A stretch of 64,000 nt of DNA from Phycisphaerales bacterium (lineage in GTDB: Bacteria; Planctomycetota; Phycisphaerae; Phycisphaerales; SM1A02): contig JAQWTL010000032.1 of the NCBI GenBank assembly GCA_029242715.1, positions 43,522-107,521 of the forward strand, in the 5' to 3' direction. Below, one piece after another: positions 1 to 8,425 of the stretch (the first letter of the stretch is position 1; every line of letters begins with the position of its first letter). A program made the translations under genes and the position numbers. The notes beneath the pieces are model-generated. The model did no database searches. It worked only from the letters and a program-made list of their open reading frames with translations, and had not been told where the DNA came from.

Positions 1-1994
1 GCCAGAAGAGCTGGTCGCAGCGATTGGTTCGCGATCTTGAAGTATCCGCCACCAGCGAGCTTCTTGAACTTCGTGAGGGCGAAGTCGGGCTCGACACCGG
101 TGGTGTCACAGTCCATGAGAAGGCCAATCGTTCCGGTTGGGGCAATCACAGTTACCTGTGCGTTGCGATAGCCGTGTGATTCACCAAGTTCAACAGCTTC
201 GTCCCAAGTTCCCATGGCGCGAGTGGACAACTCGTTTGCATTGGAGATCAGCACTGATTCGCTGTTGAGCAGGCGGTGGTTGATCGGGACTGGTGGGATG
301 TCAAGTGATTCCCATGTCGTTGCATCACGCGGTTCGCCATGGGCAGCACGCTTGTGGTTGCGGAGAACACGAAGCATCGAGTCCGCGTTCTCATCGTAGC
401 CCGGGAAGGGGCCGTGCTCGGCGGACATCCGTGCGCTCATGCTGTAGGAGCGACCGGTCAGGATTGCACTCAAGGAACCACAAAGGGCTCGCGATTCCTC
501 GGAGTCATAGGGGATGCCAGCTTGCATGAGCATGGCGCCGAGATTGGCATATCCCAACCCCAGAGTGCGATAGCGATAGCTCTTCTCAGCAATTGACTGT
601 GAGGGGAATGCCGCCATCAGAACGGAGATCTCAAGGACGATGGTCCACATGTCGATCGCGTGCTCGAAGCCTTCCACATCGAAGGTGCGTTTGCTGGAGT
701 CATAGAACTTCAGCAGGTTGATCGAGGCGAGGTTGCAGGCGGTGTCATCCAGGAACATGTACTCGCTGCACGGATTGGAGGCATTGATGCGGCCACTTTC
801 CGGGCAGGTATGCCACTGGTTGATCGTGGTGTCGAACTGCAGGCCGGGGTCGGCACATTGCCAGGCAGCCCGACAGATCTGATCCCACAGGCCGCGGGCA
901 CTGGTTTCCTTGGCAACGCTACCGTCGGTTCGGTTGATCAGTTCCCATGGGCGATCCTGTTCGACCGCATCCATGAAGTCATTGGTCAGCCTGACCGAGT
1001 TGTTGGAATTCTGTCCACTGACGGTCTGATAGGCCTCACCATTGAAGTCATAGTCGAGTTTGAGTCCCAACTCTTCGGCAAGGGCCTGCTGTGGTTTGCT
1101 CAGTGTCTTCATGCCCTCGACCAGGGCGGCAACCTTGATCTCTTCGCGGACCTTCCAGTTCACGAAGGATTCGATATCCGGGTGATCGGCATCCAGGCAC
1201 ACCATCTTGGCGGCTCGCCGAGTTGTGCCGCCGGACTTGATGGCGCCTGCGGCCCGATCACCGATCTTCAAGAAGCTCATCAGGCCGGAACTGCGTCCAC
1301 CTCCTGACAGTGGTTCTTCTTCGCCCCGGATGGAGGAAAAGTTTGTTCCAGTTCCCGAGCCGTACTTGAACAGGCGTGCTTCGCGTGTCCAGAGATCCAT
1401 GATGCCGCCAGGTTTGACCAGATCATCATTCACTTCCTGAATGAAGCAGGCATGTGGCTGAGGATGTGAGTAGGCGTCCTGGGCCAGCATGGCCTTGCCT
1501 GAGGTGGGGTCGTTGACGAAGTGGCCCTGTGGTGGTCCCGAGATTCCATAGGCCCAATGCAGTCCGGTGTTGAACCACTGCGGGCTGTTGGGAGCGGAGA
1601 CCTGGTGGATCATCATCCAGCAGAGCTCGTCATAGAACGCTTCAGCGTCTGCTGGTGTATCGAAGTATCCGTGCTTTTCGCCCCAGGCACGCCAGCAACC
1701 AGCCAGGCGATGGATGACCTGGCGGGCCGATCGTTCCGGGCCCGTCTGGATTTCGCCTGCCTCATCGCGAAGCGGTGTGCCCTCTTCATCAAACTGGGGC
1801 ACGCCTGCCTTGCGGAAGTACTTGCTGACCATGATGTCCGTGGCCAGCTGGCTCCAGTTCTTGGGAATCCAGGCATCGGTCATCTCGAAGACGAGTGATC
1901 CGTCTGCATTGGTGATTCTGCTTGACCGTCGTTCCCAGTCAACGGTCGTGAATACGTCTTGTTCAGGTGTCGTGAATCGGCGAGTGATCTGCAT
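1..1994 (-). CDS. nrdJ: Adenosylcobalamin-dependent (class II) ribonucleotide reductase, partial
   Basis: This enzyme reduces ribonucleotides to deoxyribonucleotides using a cobalamin radical. I translated the minus strand from the ATG at 1994; about 664 codons remain open to the left edge, so the C-terminus, with its redox cysteines, is missing. Visible signatures are the first active-site cysteine in PHACFIQEV (about residue 183), the substrate loop GGRSSGLMSF, FVNWKV, and the active-site N-x-C-x-E motif as NPCSE (about 407-411), followed by DDTACNLASINL. A GTIGLLMDCDTTGVEPDFA stretch near the left edge also fits the family. The gene lies 84 bases downstream of dcd on the same strand, so both probably supply DNA precursors from one transcript. 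No strong ribosome site is seen before 1994, but no other ATG is available in frame. Confidence 0.93.
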   Translation of the reverse strand, partial: MQITRRFTTPEQDVFTTVDWERRSSRITNADGSLVFEMTDAWIPKNWSQLATDIMVSKYFRKAGVPQFDEEGTPLRDEAGEIQTGPERSARQVIHRLAGCWRAWGEKHGYFDTPADAEAFYDELCWMMIHQVSAPNSPQWFNTGLHWAYGISGPPQGHFVNDPTSGKAMLAQDAYSHPQPHACFIQEVNDDLVKPGGIMDLWTREARLFKYGSGTGTNFSSIRGEEEPLSGGGRSSGLMSFLKIGDRAAGAIKSGGTTRRAAKMVCLDADHPDIESFVNWKVREEIKVAALVEGMKTLSKPQQALAEELGLKLDYDFNGEAYQTVSGQNSNNSVRLTNDFMDAVEQDRPWELINRTDGSVAKETSARGLWDQICRAAWQCADPGLQFDTTINQWHTCPESGRINASNPCSEYMFLDDTACNLASINLLKFYDSSKRTFDVEGFEHAIDMWTIVLEISVLMAAFPSQSIAEKSYRYRTLGLGYANLGAMLMQAGIPYDSEESRALCGSLSAILTGRSYSMSARMSAEHGPFPGYDENADSMLRVLRNHKRAAHGEPRDATTWESLDIPPVPINHRLLNSESVLISNANELSTRAMGTWDEAVELGESHGYRNAQVTVIAPTGTIGLLMDCDTTGVEPDFALTKFKKLAGGGYFKIANQSLRPALL

Positions 1995-2078
1995 GTCGTG
2001 TTCTGGCCTTCCGTGGCGCTTCTCAATCCGTGTACTTCTGTCCGATGTGATTGTCCGTAGACGCTGTTTTCCAGGTGC

Positions 2079-2651
2079 TCAGTCGAGCATCTTTGGAAGG
2101 GTCAGCCCTTCCTGATCCTGGTACTTGCCGCGTCTATCCGCGTAACTCGTTCGACAAGTCCTGTCTGCCTTGAGGAAGATCATCTGCGCAATTCCCTCAT
2201 TGGCATAGACCTTCGCAGGCAGTGGGGTGGTGTTGCTGATCTCAAGGGTGACCTTGCCTCGCCACTCTGGTTCCAGCGGTGTGACATTCACGACCAGCCC
2301 ACAGCGTGCATAGGTGCTCTTGCCGACGCAGATGGCCAGGACGTCACGAGGAATTTCAATCCACTCGACGGTCTCAGCCAAGGCAAAGCTGTTGGGTGGA
2401 ATGATCACGTGATCGACGCCGTTTGCGTCCGTGTCAACTTCGAGAAAGAGGTCGTCGGTGAACCGCTTGGGGTCCACAACCGCCACGCCACCCGAAGTTG
2501 TGTTCGTGAAAATCTTGAATCGCGCACCTACGCGAACGTCATAGCCGTAACTTGAAACGCCGAAGGACACCACGCCTTCACCACATTGCGTTTCTTGCTT
2601 CGGCTCGATGTGGATGTCATCGAGGATCTGTTGATCGCAAAGTACCGTCAC
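2079..2651 (-). CDS. dcd: dCTP deaminase
   Basis: The protein deaminates dCTP to dUTP, feeding dTMP synthesis. Its 190 residues match the usual family length. Motifs in order are SSYGYDVRV (33-41), [10 protein letters not shown] (110-119), the [17 protein letters not shown] block with the catalytic glutamate of TLE at 137, the nucleotide-contacting GIAQ (153-156), and the tail [14 protein letters not shown]. Translation starts at GTG (2651-2649), supported by a GGAGGGAG ribosome site a few bases upstream on the minus strand. It is the first gene of a likely dcd-nrdJ unit and faces away from pcrA across a long intergenic region. Whether it also hydrolyses dUTP, as bifunctional archaeal and some bacterial relatives do, cannot be told from the sequence. 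Confidence 0.94.
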   Translation of the reverse strand: MTVLCDQQILDDIHIEPKQETQCGEGVVSFGVSSYGYDVRVGARFKIFTNTTSGGVAVVDPKRFTDDLFLEVDTDANGVDHVIIPPNSFALAETVEWIEIPRDVLAICVGKSTYARCGLVVNVTPLEPEWRGKVTLEISNTTPLPAKVYANEGIAQMIFLKADRTCRTSYADRRGKYQDQEGLTLPKMLD

Positions 2652-2744
2652 CTTTTTCTCCCTCCATGCACGACGCGTTCGTCGTTCGTTGCCTTCGTAG
2701 CTCGTTCACCACCATTGTTTGGGCAGTGGTCCATCTCGGCAGTC

Positions 2745-2780
2745 GTTGCATGCAACAGGTTTCACTTGTCGAGTGAAACC
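2745..2780. repeat. 12-base palindrome next to a 9-bp stem-loop
   Basis: GTTGCATGCAAC at 2745-2756 is a perfect palindrome. Directly after it, GGTTTCACT (2758-2766) and AGTGAAACC (2772-2780) form a perfect 9-bp inverted repeat around the loop TGTCG. The pair lies about 95-130 bases upstream of the dcd start. Neither arm is followed by a T-run, so a terminator is unlikely. A repressor or activator operator is the simplest reading, but no regulator is known from the window. Confidence 0.45.
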
Positions 2781-2869
2781 AAATCGGAATTCGAATTGCA
2801 CGCAGGTCTGTTGATCCACGACTGCTCCAATAGCCAGGCATCGCCCCCCCCCTGTGGAGGCCAGGAATT

Positions 2870-2959
2870 CCAGCGAGGCCGCTCGCTGGCCTGTAAACCC
2901 CGGTCGCCCTTACAGGGGTCGTATCGTACTACTACATCTTGTGGCTGCAAGAAAGCCAC
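2870..2959. repeat. Cluster of three stem-loops
   Basis: Three inverted repeats follow one another. CCAGCGAG-GCCG-CTCGCTGG (2870-2889) is a perfect 8-bp stem with a tetraloop. CCTGTAA (2890-2896) pairs with TTACAGG (2910-2916). GTGGCT (2941-2946) pairs with AGCCAC (2954-2959). The close packing is typical of a folded RNA, either a leader of pcrA or a separate small RNA. No T-rich tract follows, so these are not classical terminators. No riboswitch class was recognised. Confidence 0.4.
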
Positions 2960-3139
2960 CCACACAATCTTGTGATTCTGTTCGATTGGGTGTGTAAGAC
3001 CCCTACGAGGAGGACTTTAAGGCCGTATTTCCAATGCCTCAACCTGTCACTTGGTTGGTGGAAAACCTGTCTCATGACCCTTTGAGGGGGTATTTTGAGT
3101 GAATTTCGGCTCATTTGAACCGGCCTGATACCATCCAGA

Positions 3140-5362
3140 GTGATGATGGATGCACGGACGCAACTACTGGAAGGGCTTACCGACGCCCAATTAGAGGCGG
3201 TTTCAGCCCATGAGGGGCCATTGTTGGTCCTGGCAGGCCCTGGATCAGGCAAGACGATGGTGGTGACTCGCCGCATCGCCCACCTGGTGGCTTCCGGTGT
3301 TGATCCCTCCAGCATCCTTGCATTGACCTTCACGAACAAGGCTGCAGCTCAGATGCGAGAACGCGTTTCATCCCTGCTGGGTGAAACGATGACGGGATTG
3401 ATGCAGGTCAGCACCTTCCATGCGTTCTGCGCACGACAGTTGCGCATCTGGTCCACCGCCGCAGGTGTGTCACAGAACTATTCCATATGGGATAGCGCCG
3501 ATCAACGTGATGCAGTCAAACGCGCCATCGTGGATGCAGGCTTGAGTACATCCAACTGGCCGCCGGCGGCCGTTCTCTCAACGATTTCCGGCGCCAAGAA
3601 CAAGTTGATGGATGCTGCAGCATTCGAACAGGACGCGATGGATTTCAATGATCGCACGGTCGCGAAGATCTACTCGCGTTATGAAACGTTGCTGCGTGAC
3701 AATGACGCCATGGATTTTGATGATCTTCTGGGGCACGTTGCCCGTCTTCTGCGGGATGATGAGACCATCCGGTCAGCGGCGCAACGGAGATGGCAGTACA
3801 TCCTTGTTGATGAATACCAGGACACGAACTACGCGCAGTTCATCATTGCCTCCGGGCTCGCTCAATCACATCGCAACATCTGTGTCGTCGGTGATCCTGA
3901 CCAGTCGATCTACCGTTGGCGCGGTGCGGACATCCGCAATATTCTCGATTTCGAAGCTCATTATCCTGAAGCACGGGTTGTTCCACTCGGCCGGAATTTT
4001 CGCAGCACCGGCCATATCGTCAAGGCAGCTTCGGGTCTGGTTTCACACAACGAATCCCATCGTCACAAGGATCTTCATACCGAACTTGATGATGGTTCAC
4101 CGGTCACGATCCGTACCTGCATGGATGAACATGCCGAAGCCGAGGCGATCGTGGGGCATTTCCGCTCTGCGGCAGAGGACGGAAAGGCCTGGCGGGAAAT
4201 GGCGGTGCTCTACCGCGTCAACAGTCTCAGCCGTGTCCTGGAAGATGCTTTTCGGCATGCCAGTGTTCCCTATGCCGTGGCTCGAGGGACCGCGTTCTAT
4301 GAACGCCGGGAAATCAAGGATGCTCTGGGATACCTGAGACTGCTCCTGAATCCCAATGACGACATCGCATTGCGTCGGATCATCAATGTGCCGACCCGCG
4401 GCATCGGGAAGACCACGATGGATCGAATGGAGACCCATGCGAAAGCCAATGGTCAACGTCTTGGGGAGGTCATGCGCCGCATCAGTTCGGTTCCGGAAGT
4501 GACGGACCGGGCTCGCAAGGCAGTGGGGCGTTTCGTCACGATGATTGATGGTTGGATTGCGGAAATGTCCGGAGGGATGCTTGGCCTTGATCTGGCGGAT
4601 CTCGTGTCCATGGTTCTGCGGGATTCGGGTCTCGAATCCTCGATGGTGGATGCGGATGATGGGGAGGATCGAGTAGAAAACCTCTCAGAACTTGTCAGTG
4701 CTGCTGCGGACCTCATCATCGAGCCCGGAGAAGATGGTTCGCTTCCCGACTTGAGGGGCCAATTGGCCGCCTGGCTTGAATCCATTGCACTTGTGAGTGA
4801 TTCTGATGCCATCGATCCCGAATCCGGGGTTGTGACACTGATGACATTGCATGCAGCCAAGGGATTGGAATTTGATGTTGTTGCCATCGCCGGGCTGGAG
4901 CAGGGAATGCTTCCACATTCCCGTTCCTTCAATGAACCGGATTCGATGGAAGAAGAGAGGCGGTTGTGTTACGTCGGCATGACAAGGGCTCGACGTGACC
5001 TCCTGATGACACGGGCCATGACACGAACACACCGTGGTCTTCGCGATCGCACCATGGTGAGTGAATTCATTGATGAGATCCCACCGGATCATGTTGCCTG
5101 CGAACTGCCCAAGCCGTCCTGGGGAAGCTCCATGGACTCTGGTGAAGGGCACTTGTTGCGTGGAGATCCCGAGTCGGTCTTCAAACTGGGTGACCAGGTG
5201 GAGCACCCTCGCTTCGGGCTGGGGAAAATTCAGCGATTGATGTCCAGGCCACGCGGGCTGACGGCAACCATCGACTTCGATGAATATGGCCCTCGCACCT
5301 TGCTGGTTGCCCATGCCGGATTGCAGCGTCTGGGCGGTGATCTTGAGGACTCTCCTTGTTGA
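3140..5362 (+). CDS. pcrA: UvrD/PcrA-type DNA helicase
   Basis: A 3'-5' superfamily 1A helicase acting in repair and replication restart. All motifs are present in order: Q motif LTDAQLEAV (13-21), Walker A AGPGSGKT (32-39), Ia TFTNKAA, Walker B DEYQDT (about 224-229), motif III GDPDQSIYRWRG (about 251), RNFRS, a motif V region with TLHAAKGLEFD, and VGMTRARR (about 612-619). The C-terminal FKLGDQVEHPRFGLGKIQRL (about 680-700) is the PcrA/UvrD Tudor-like tail that binds partners such as RNA polymerase. This favours PcrA/UvrD over Rep. The start is uncertain: GTG at 3140 is followed at once by ATG codons at 3143 and 3146, and no strong ribosome site is visible. queG follows closely and is probably cotranscribed. 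Confidence 0.93.
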   Translation: MMMDARTQLLEGLTDAQLEAVSAHEGPLLVLAGPGSGKTMVVTRRIAHLVASGVDPSSILALTFTNKAAAQMRERVSSLLGETMTGLMQVSTFHAFCARQLRIWSTAAGVSQNYSIWDSADQRDAVKRAIVDAGLSTSNWPPAAVLSTISGAKNKLMDAAAFEQDAMDFNDRTVAKIYSRYETLLRDNDAMDFDDLLGHVARLLRDDETIRSAAQRRWQYILVDEYQDTNYAQFIIASGLAQSHRNICVVGDPDQSIYRWRGADIRNILDFEAHYPEARVVPLGRNFRSTGHIVKAASGLVSHNESHRHKDLHTELDDGSPVTIRTCMDEHAEAEAIVGHFRSAAEDGKAWREMAVLYRVNSLSRVLEDAFRHASVPYAVARGTAFYERREIKDALGYLRLLLNPNDDIALRRIINVPTRGIGKTTMDRMETHAKANGQRLGEVMRRISSVPEVTDRARKAVGRFVTMIDGWIAEMSGGMLGLDLADLVSMVLRDSGLESSMVDADDGEDRVENLSELVSAAADLIIEPGEDGSLPDLRGQLAAWLESIALVSDSDAIDPESGVVTLMTLHAAKGLEFDVVAIAGLEQGMLPHSRSFNEPDSMEEERRLCYVGMTRARRDLLMTRAMTRTHRGLRDRTMVSEFIDEIPPDHVACELPKPSWGSSMDSGEGHLLRGDPESVFKLGDQVEHPRFGLGKIQRLMSRPRGLTATIDFDEYGPRTLLVAHAGLQRLGGDLEDSPC

Positions 5363-5384
5363 CGGTGCTTGAAGGGAGTTGCCC

Positions 5385-6446
5385 ATGACCCCGAGCAAGT
5401 TGATCATTGACCATTGCCTTCAGGAGGGCTTTGCAGCTGCAGGTGTTGCCGCGGCCTGCTCCAGCAAACAGGCTGGCGAACTGCATGCCTGGTTGCAAGA
5501 GGGGCGTCATGGGGAAATGAATTGGCTCGCTGAAAACGTCGAGGTCCGTACGGATCCACGCGTTCTGTTGCCTGGTGCGCGGAGCGTCATCGTTGTTGCA
5601 GATCGTTATGAAGGCAGTCCGGATGTCGATCTGCCGGATGGGGCAGGCCGGATTGCACGTTATGCACGAGGTCGTGATTACCACGTCCACATGAAGAAGC
5701 GTTTGCACCGGGTAGCCGATGCACTCGCCCGTCAGTTTCCCGATGAGACCTTCCGGGCCTGCGTGGATACCGCGCCCATCCTGGAACGTGAGGTTGGGGT
5801 AGCCGCTGGACTCGGAGCGATTGGCAAACACACCTTGCTCATCGAGCCATCGATCGGTTCCTGGTTGCTGCTGGGTGAAATAGTGACGACCCTTGAGGCT
5901 GAGGCGACCGGCACAGGCAAGCCTCTGGACCCTTGTGGCACATGTACTCGATGCATAGAGGCCTGTCCTACGGACGCCATCACGCCATGGTCGGTTGATG
6001 CCACTCGGTGCATCAGCTATCTCACCATCGAGCACCGTTCCGACATCGATCCTGCATTCCATTCAGGAATAGGGGACTGGCTCTTTGGCTGCGATATCTG
6101 TCAGGAGGTCTGTCCACACAATCAACCAACAACGCTGACCAGTTCTGCATCGACTCATGAAGCCTATGCGCCTCGTCCAATTGGTCGAGATGACACAGGG
6201 GCTTCATTTGACGTTCGAGAGGTTCTGGACTGGACCGAGGACGATCGCCGGAAAGCCTTTACGACTTCATCGATGAAACGAGCCAAGTTGGACATGATCC
6301 GGCGCAATGCGGTCATCGTGGCGGGCAACTACCTCAAGAAGCAGGATGACCCATCACTTCGCAAGCGTTTGGAAGCTATTGCTGGGGATGCTTCTGAAAT
6401 GGAACTTGTGAGACAGGCTGCGATCGAGGTCACCCGCCCATCATGA
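5385..6446 (+). CDS. queG: Epoxyqueuosine reductase
   Basis: QueG reduces epoxyqueuosine to queuosine in tRNA, using cobalamin and two 4Fe-4S clusters. The two cluster motifs are visible: CGTCTRCIEACP (from about residue 184) and CDICQEVCPHN (from about 236). The preceding CVDTAPILEREV and GLGAIGKHT blocks are typical of the family and include the catalytic aspartate of DTAP. I chose ATG 5385 because GAAGGGAG sits six bases upstream; a TTG at 5379 is less likely. The length of 353 residues is normal. It follows pcrA by 22 bases. Its 3' end overlaps the convergent gene on the minus strand by 17 bases. Together with nrdJ, it points to a cobalamin-using cell. Confidence 0.93.
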   Translation: MTPSKLIIDHCLQEGFAAAGVAAACSSKQAGELHAWLQEGRHGEMNWLAENVEVRTDPRVLLPGARSVIVVADRYEGSPDVDLPDGAGRIARYARGRDYHVHMKKRLHRVADALARQFPDETFRACVDTAPILEREVGVAAGLGAIGKHTLLIEPSIGSWLLLGEIVTTLEAEATGTGKPLDPCGTCTRCIEACPTDAITPWSVDATRCISYLTIEHRSDIDPAFHSGIGDWLFGCDICQEVCPHNQPTTLTSSASTHEAYAPRPIGRDDTGASFDVREVLDWTEDDRRKAFTTSSMKRAKLDMIRRNAVIVAGNYLKKQDDPSLRKRLEAIAGDASEMELVRQAAIEVTRPS

Positions 6447-8352
6447 TTTTCATGATGGGTTGGAGTGCAGCATCAAGCTGAGCCTGGTCTGAAATCTGGC
6501 CAGACTTGATCTGTTCAAGTACCGAACTGGCGATCTTCAGAAGATTCGAGGCATTCGGTAGTTGACTGGCTTGCGCCATAGGGGCGTTGTCACCATCGAA
6601 GAACCACTTTCCATTGACCTTCATCAGTGGCATGTTCATGTCCATGCCCATCATCGAAATGTCGATGCTTCCAGAGTCGCCAGATTCAGTTGGTGTCGAG
6701 TAGGTGGCACTGGCCATCATCTTGCTCATCTCACCAGCCTGGGCAAGCATGGCAAGGGGGCCACTGAGCGTGCCACCGAAGGCCTGGGCAGCCTGAGCGA
6801 TCTCCACTGCTTTGAGGCCAAACATGGCTGAATCTTTGGCATTCTCCGCAGTTGACGAGTCGCGGTAGTAAGCACTGTCGATCTGGAACTGGGTCATCTG
6901 CTCAAGATCACCACTACTCATCACCTTCTTCATCGCATCAACAAGTGCTTGTGGTGAGTCATAGCCACCGCTGGGCGCATTGCCTGTATCAGTGCTCACA
7001 CTGCTTGAGTCTGGAGCGGAAGGCGCAGCGGGTTCGGCAGTATTGGTCTGGGCGGGGGCCTCTTTGCCGGATATGAGTGCCTTTGAAGCTTCCAGATGTG
7101 ATCGGGTCGAATCGCTGGTTGATGAACGGGCGCCGGAAGACAGGGCGGCATCGATATCCTGGGTGACTTTCTGCGCCAAGGTGTTCCGTTGATTTCCGGC
7201 TTTCTGGGCTTCCAGTAGCCAGGCTTCACGATTGCCAAGATCGACATTGCTGGCCAGGACATCAAGCAGGCGGATCCACTCATCGAGGCCGCGAATATGC
7301 ATCATTCCAAGATCGGCCTGGGCGAGTTCGATTCTGGCCTGCAGGAGGGATTGTTCCTGTTTGGCCAGTCGACCAACACCATTTCGCCCGGACTTGCGGG
7401 CATTGGACTGAGCTTGCTGGAGCAGGCCTGCAATCTTCTCGTAGTCACTTTTCAGTTTCCCGGTCACCTTCTCGGAAACATCCTTGCTCAACTGAGTCAG
7501 TTGAGCATCCATGTCACGGAGAGCATCACGGGCATTGGAGGCGGATTGAGCCGTTTGCCGTGCTGTTTCCTGAAGTGAATCATGTGCGGCGTCAATCTCT
7601 GCAAGCATCCCTTCCAGGTCTGCCTGAGACTTCTCAAGCATGTCCTTGGCCGGGCGGTGAATGATGTCAAGGGCAAGTTCCTTGCGCATCATCTCGGCTT
7701 CGATTCTGTCAGACTCCCGTTCAAGTTCAATTGCCTGCTCAATGATCGGGTAACGCTTCATCGGGGTGGTCAGGCTCGCTTCTTCACGAAGTCTGTCGGC
7801 CTGCCTTCTGAGACGAAGAACATCTTCAGAAGCAGCATTGAGTTGTTCAACGGCGGCGATGACAGGAGAGTCAATCTGCGAGGCCTGTTGGCGTACCTGC
7901 TCGGCCTGGGATCGGATCTGTTCTCGACGATCACTGAGTTGAGCAACATTAGTCGTCGTGTTGAGCTGTTCACGAGCGGTTGCAAAGGCTGACATGTGAG
8001 CGGCAGCATCTGCCATGGATCGCAGCCTGAGCAAATCATGACGAATGGAAACATCCATCATTTCGAGCTTGCCCATCTCAATAACAGCAATGTGAAACTG
8101 GATGGAAGCAAGCAGGCGATCACGGGTGGAGGTCTGCTCTGGTGTGCCTCCCTGCATTCCCTTGAGTTTCCTGACGACCTTTTCAAGTGCTACCTGATCC
8201 GAACCAGCAAGGAAGGCGTCATCGGCTGCCTTCAGCAGTGATTGTGAGATCTCCGAGCGGGTAGCCGCATCGGCATCGTTGCAGGCCGTCTGCACCAGAC
8301 AACTGAGGGTCAACAGGCCAACGGCAATTAGTCGTACAAAGAGGGAATTCAT
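6430..8352 (-). CDS. Exported coiled-coil protein of unknown function
   Basis: I do not recognise a family. The ATG at 8352 is preceded by GAGGAG at good spacing and opens a signal sequence (MNSLFVRLIAVGLLTLSCLVQTAC), so the longer upstream frame was discarded. Cys24 could be a lipidation site, although QTAC is a poor lipobox. The next 400 or so residues are rich in Ala, Gln, Glu, Arg and Leu in heptad-like order, suggesting long coiled coils. A Ser/Thr/Pro/Ala-rich linker follows, then a C-terminal region with SPQALVDAMKKVMSSGD and KVNGKWFFDGD that recalls NTF2-like lipoprotein domains. It is 640 residues long, in the same direction as the glutamate dehydrogenase operon, 73 bases downstream of it. 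Confidence 0.75.
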   Translation of the reverse strand: MNSLFVRLIAVGLLTLSCLVQTACNDADAATRSEISQSLLKAADDAFLAGSDQVALEKVVRKLKGMQGGTPEQTSTRDRLLASIQFHIAVIEMGKLEMMDVSIRHDLLRLRSMADAAAHMSAFATAREQLNTTTNVAQLSDRREQIRSQAEQVRQQASQIDSPVIAAVEQLNAASEDVLRLRRQADRLREEASLTTPMKRYPIIEQAIELERESDRIEAEMMRKELALDIIHRPAKDMLEKSQADLEGMLAEIDAAHDSLQETARQTAQSASNARDALRDMDAQLTQLSKDVSEKVTGKLKSDYEKIAGLLQQAQSNARKSGRNGVGRLAKQEQSLLQARIELAQADLGMMHIRGLDEWIRLLDVLASNVDLGNREAWLLEAQKAGNQRNTLAQKVTQDIDAALSSGARSSTSDSTRSHLEASKALISGKEAPAQTNTAEPAAPSAPDSSSVSTDTGNAPSGGYDSPQALVDAMKKVMSSGDLEQMTQFQIDSAYYRDSSTAENAKDSAMFGLKAVEIAQAAQAFGGTLSGPLAMLAQAGEMSKMMASATYSTPTESGDSGSIDISMMGMDMNMPLMKVNGKWFFDGDNAPMAQASQLPNASNLLKIASSVLEQIKSGQISDQAQLDAALQPIMKIMMGG

Positions 8353-8425
8353 GGGTACTCCTCGCATGGGGTCGAGCCGGGGAGTGTATCCGATGGGCCT
8401 CATTCGACGCCCTCCAGCCCGCGAG

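Larger units (their letters stand above)
2652..3139. other. Divergent intergenic region rich in inverted repeats
   Basis: This 488-base stretch separates dcd (minus) from pcrA (plus). I found no credible gene on either strand: the short open frames have no recognisable motif. It contains a 12-base palindrome, at least four stem-loops and a poly-C run near 2853-2861. It must hold the promoters of both flanking transcripts. No tRNA, RNase P, tmRNA or SRP signature was recognised. Confidence 0.6.

Noticed and set aside
660..1307. A 215-codon plus-strand open frame
   Set aside because: It lies antisense to the clear nrdJ coding sequence, has no motif and no ribosome site.
2079..2651. dUTPase instead of dCTP deaminase
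   Set aside because: The motif order GKSTYAR, TPLEPEW, TLE and the C-terminal GKYQDQEG match dCTP deaminase, not the five dUTPase motifs.
4685..5407. A 240-codon minus-strand open frame over pcrA
   Set aside because: It is a shadow of the helicase gene, whose motifs cover the region.
5181..6062. A 293-codon minus-strand open frame over queG
   Set aside because: It is antisense to the iron-sulfur motifs of queG and has no recognisable protein features.
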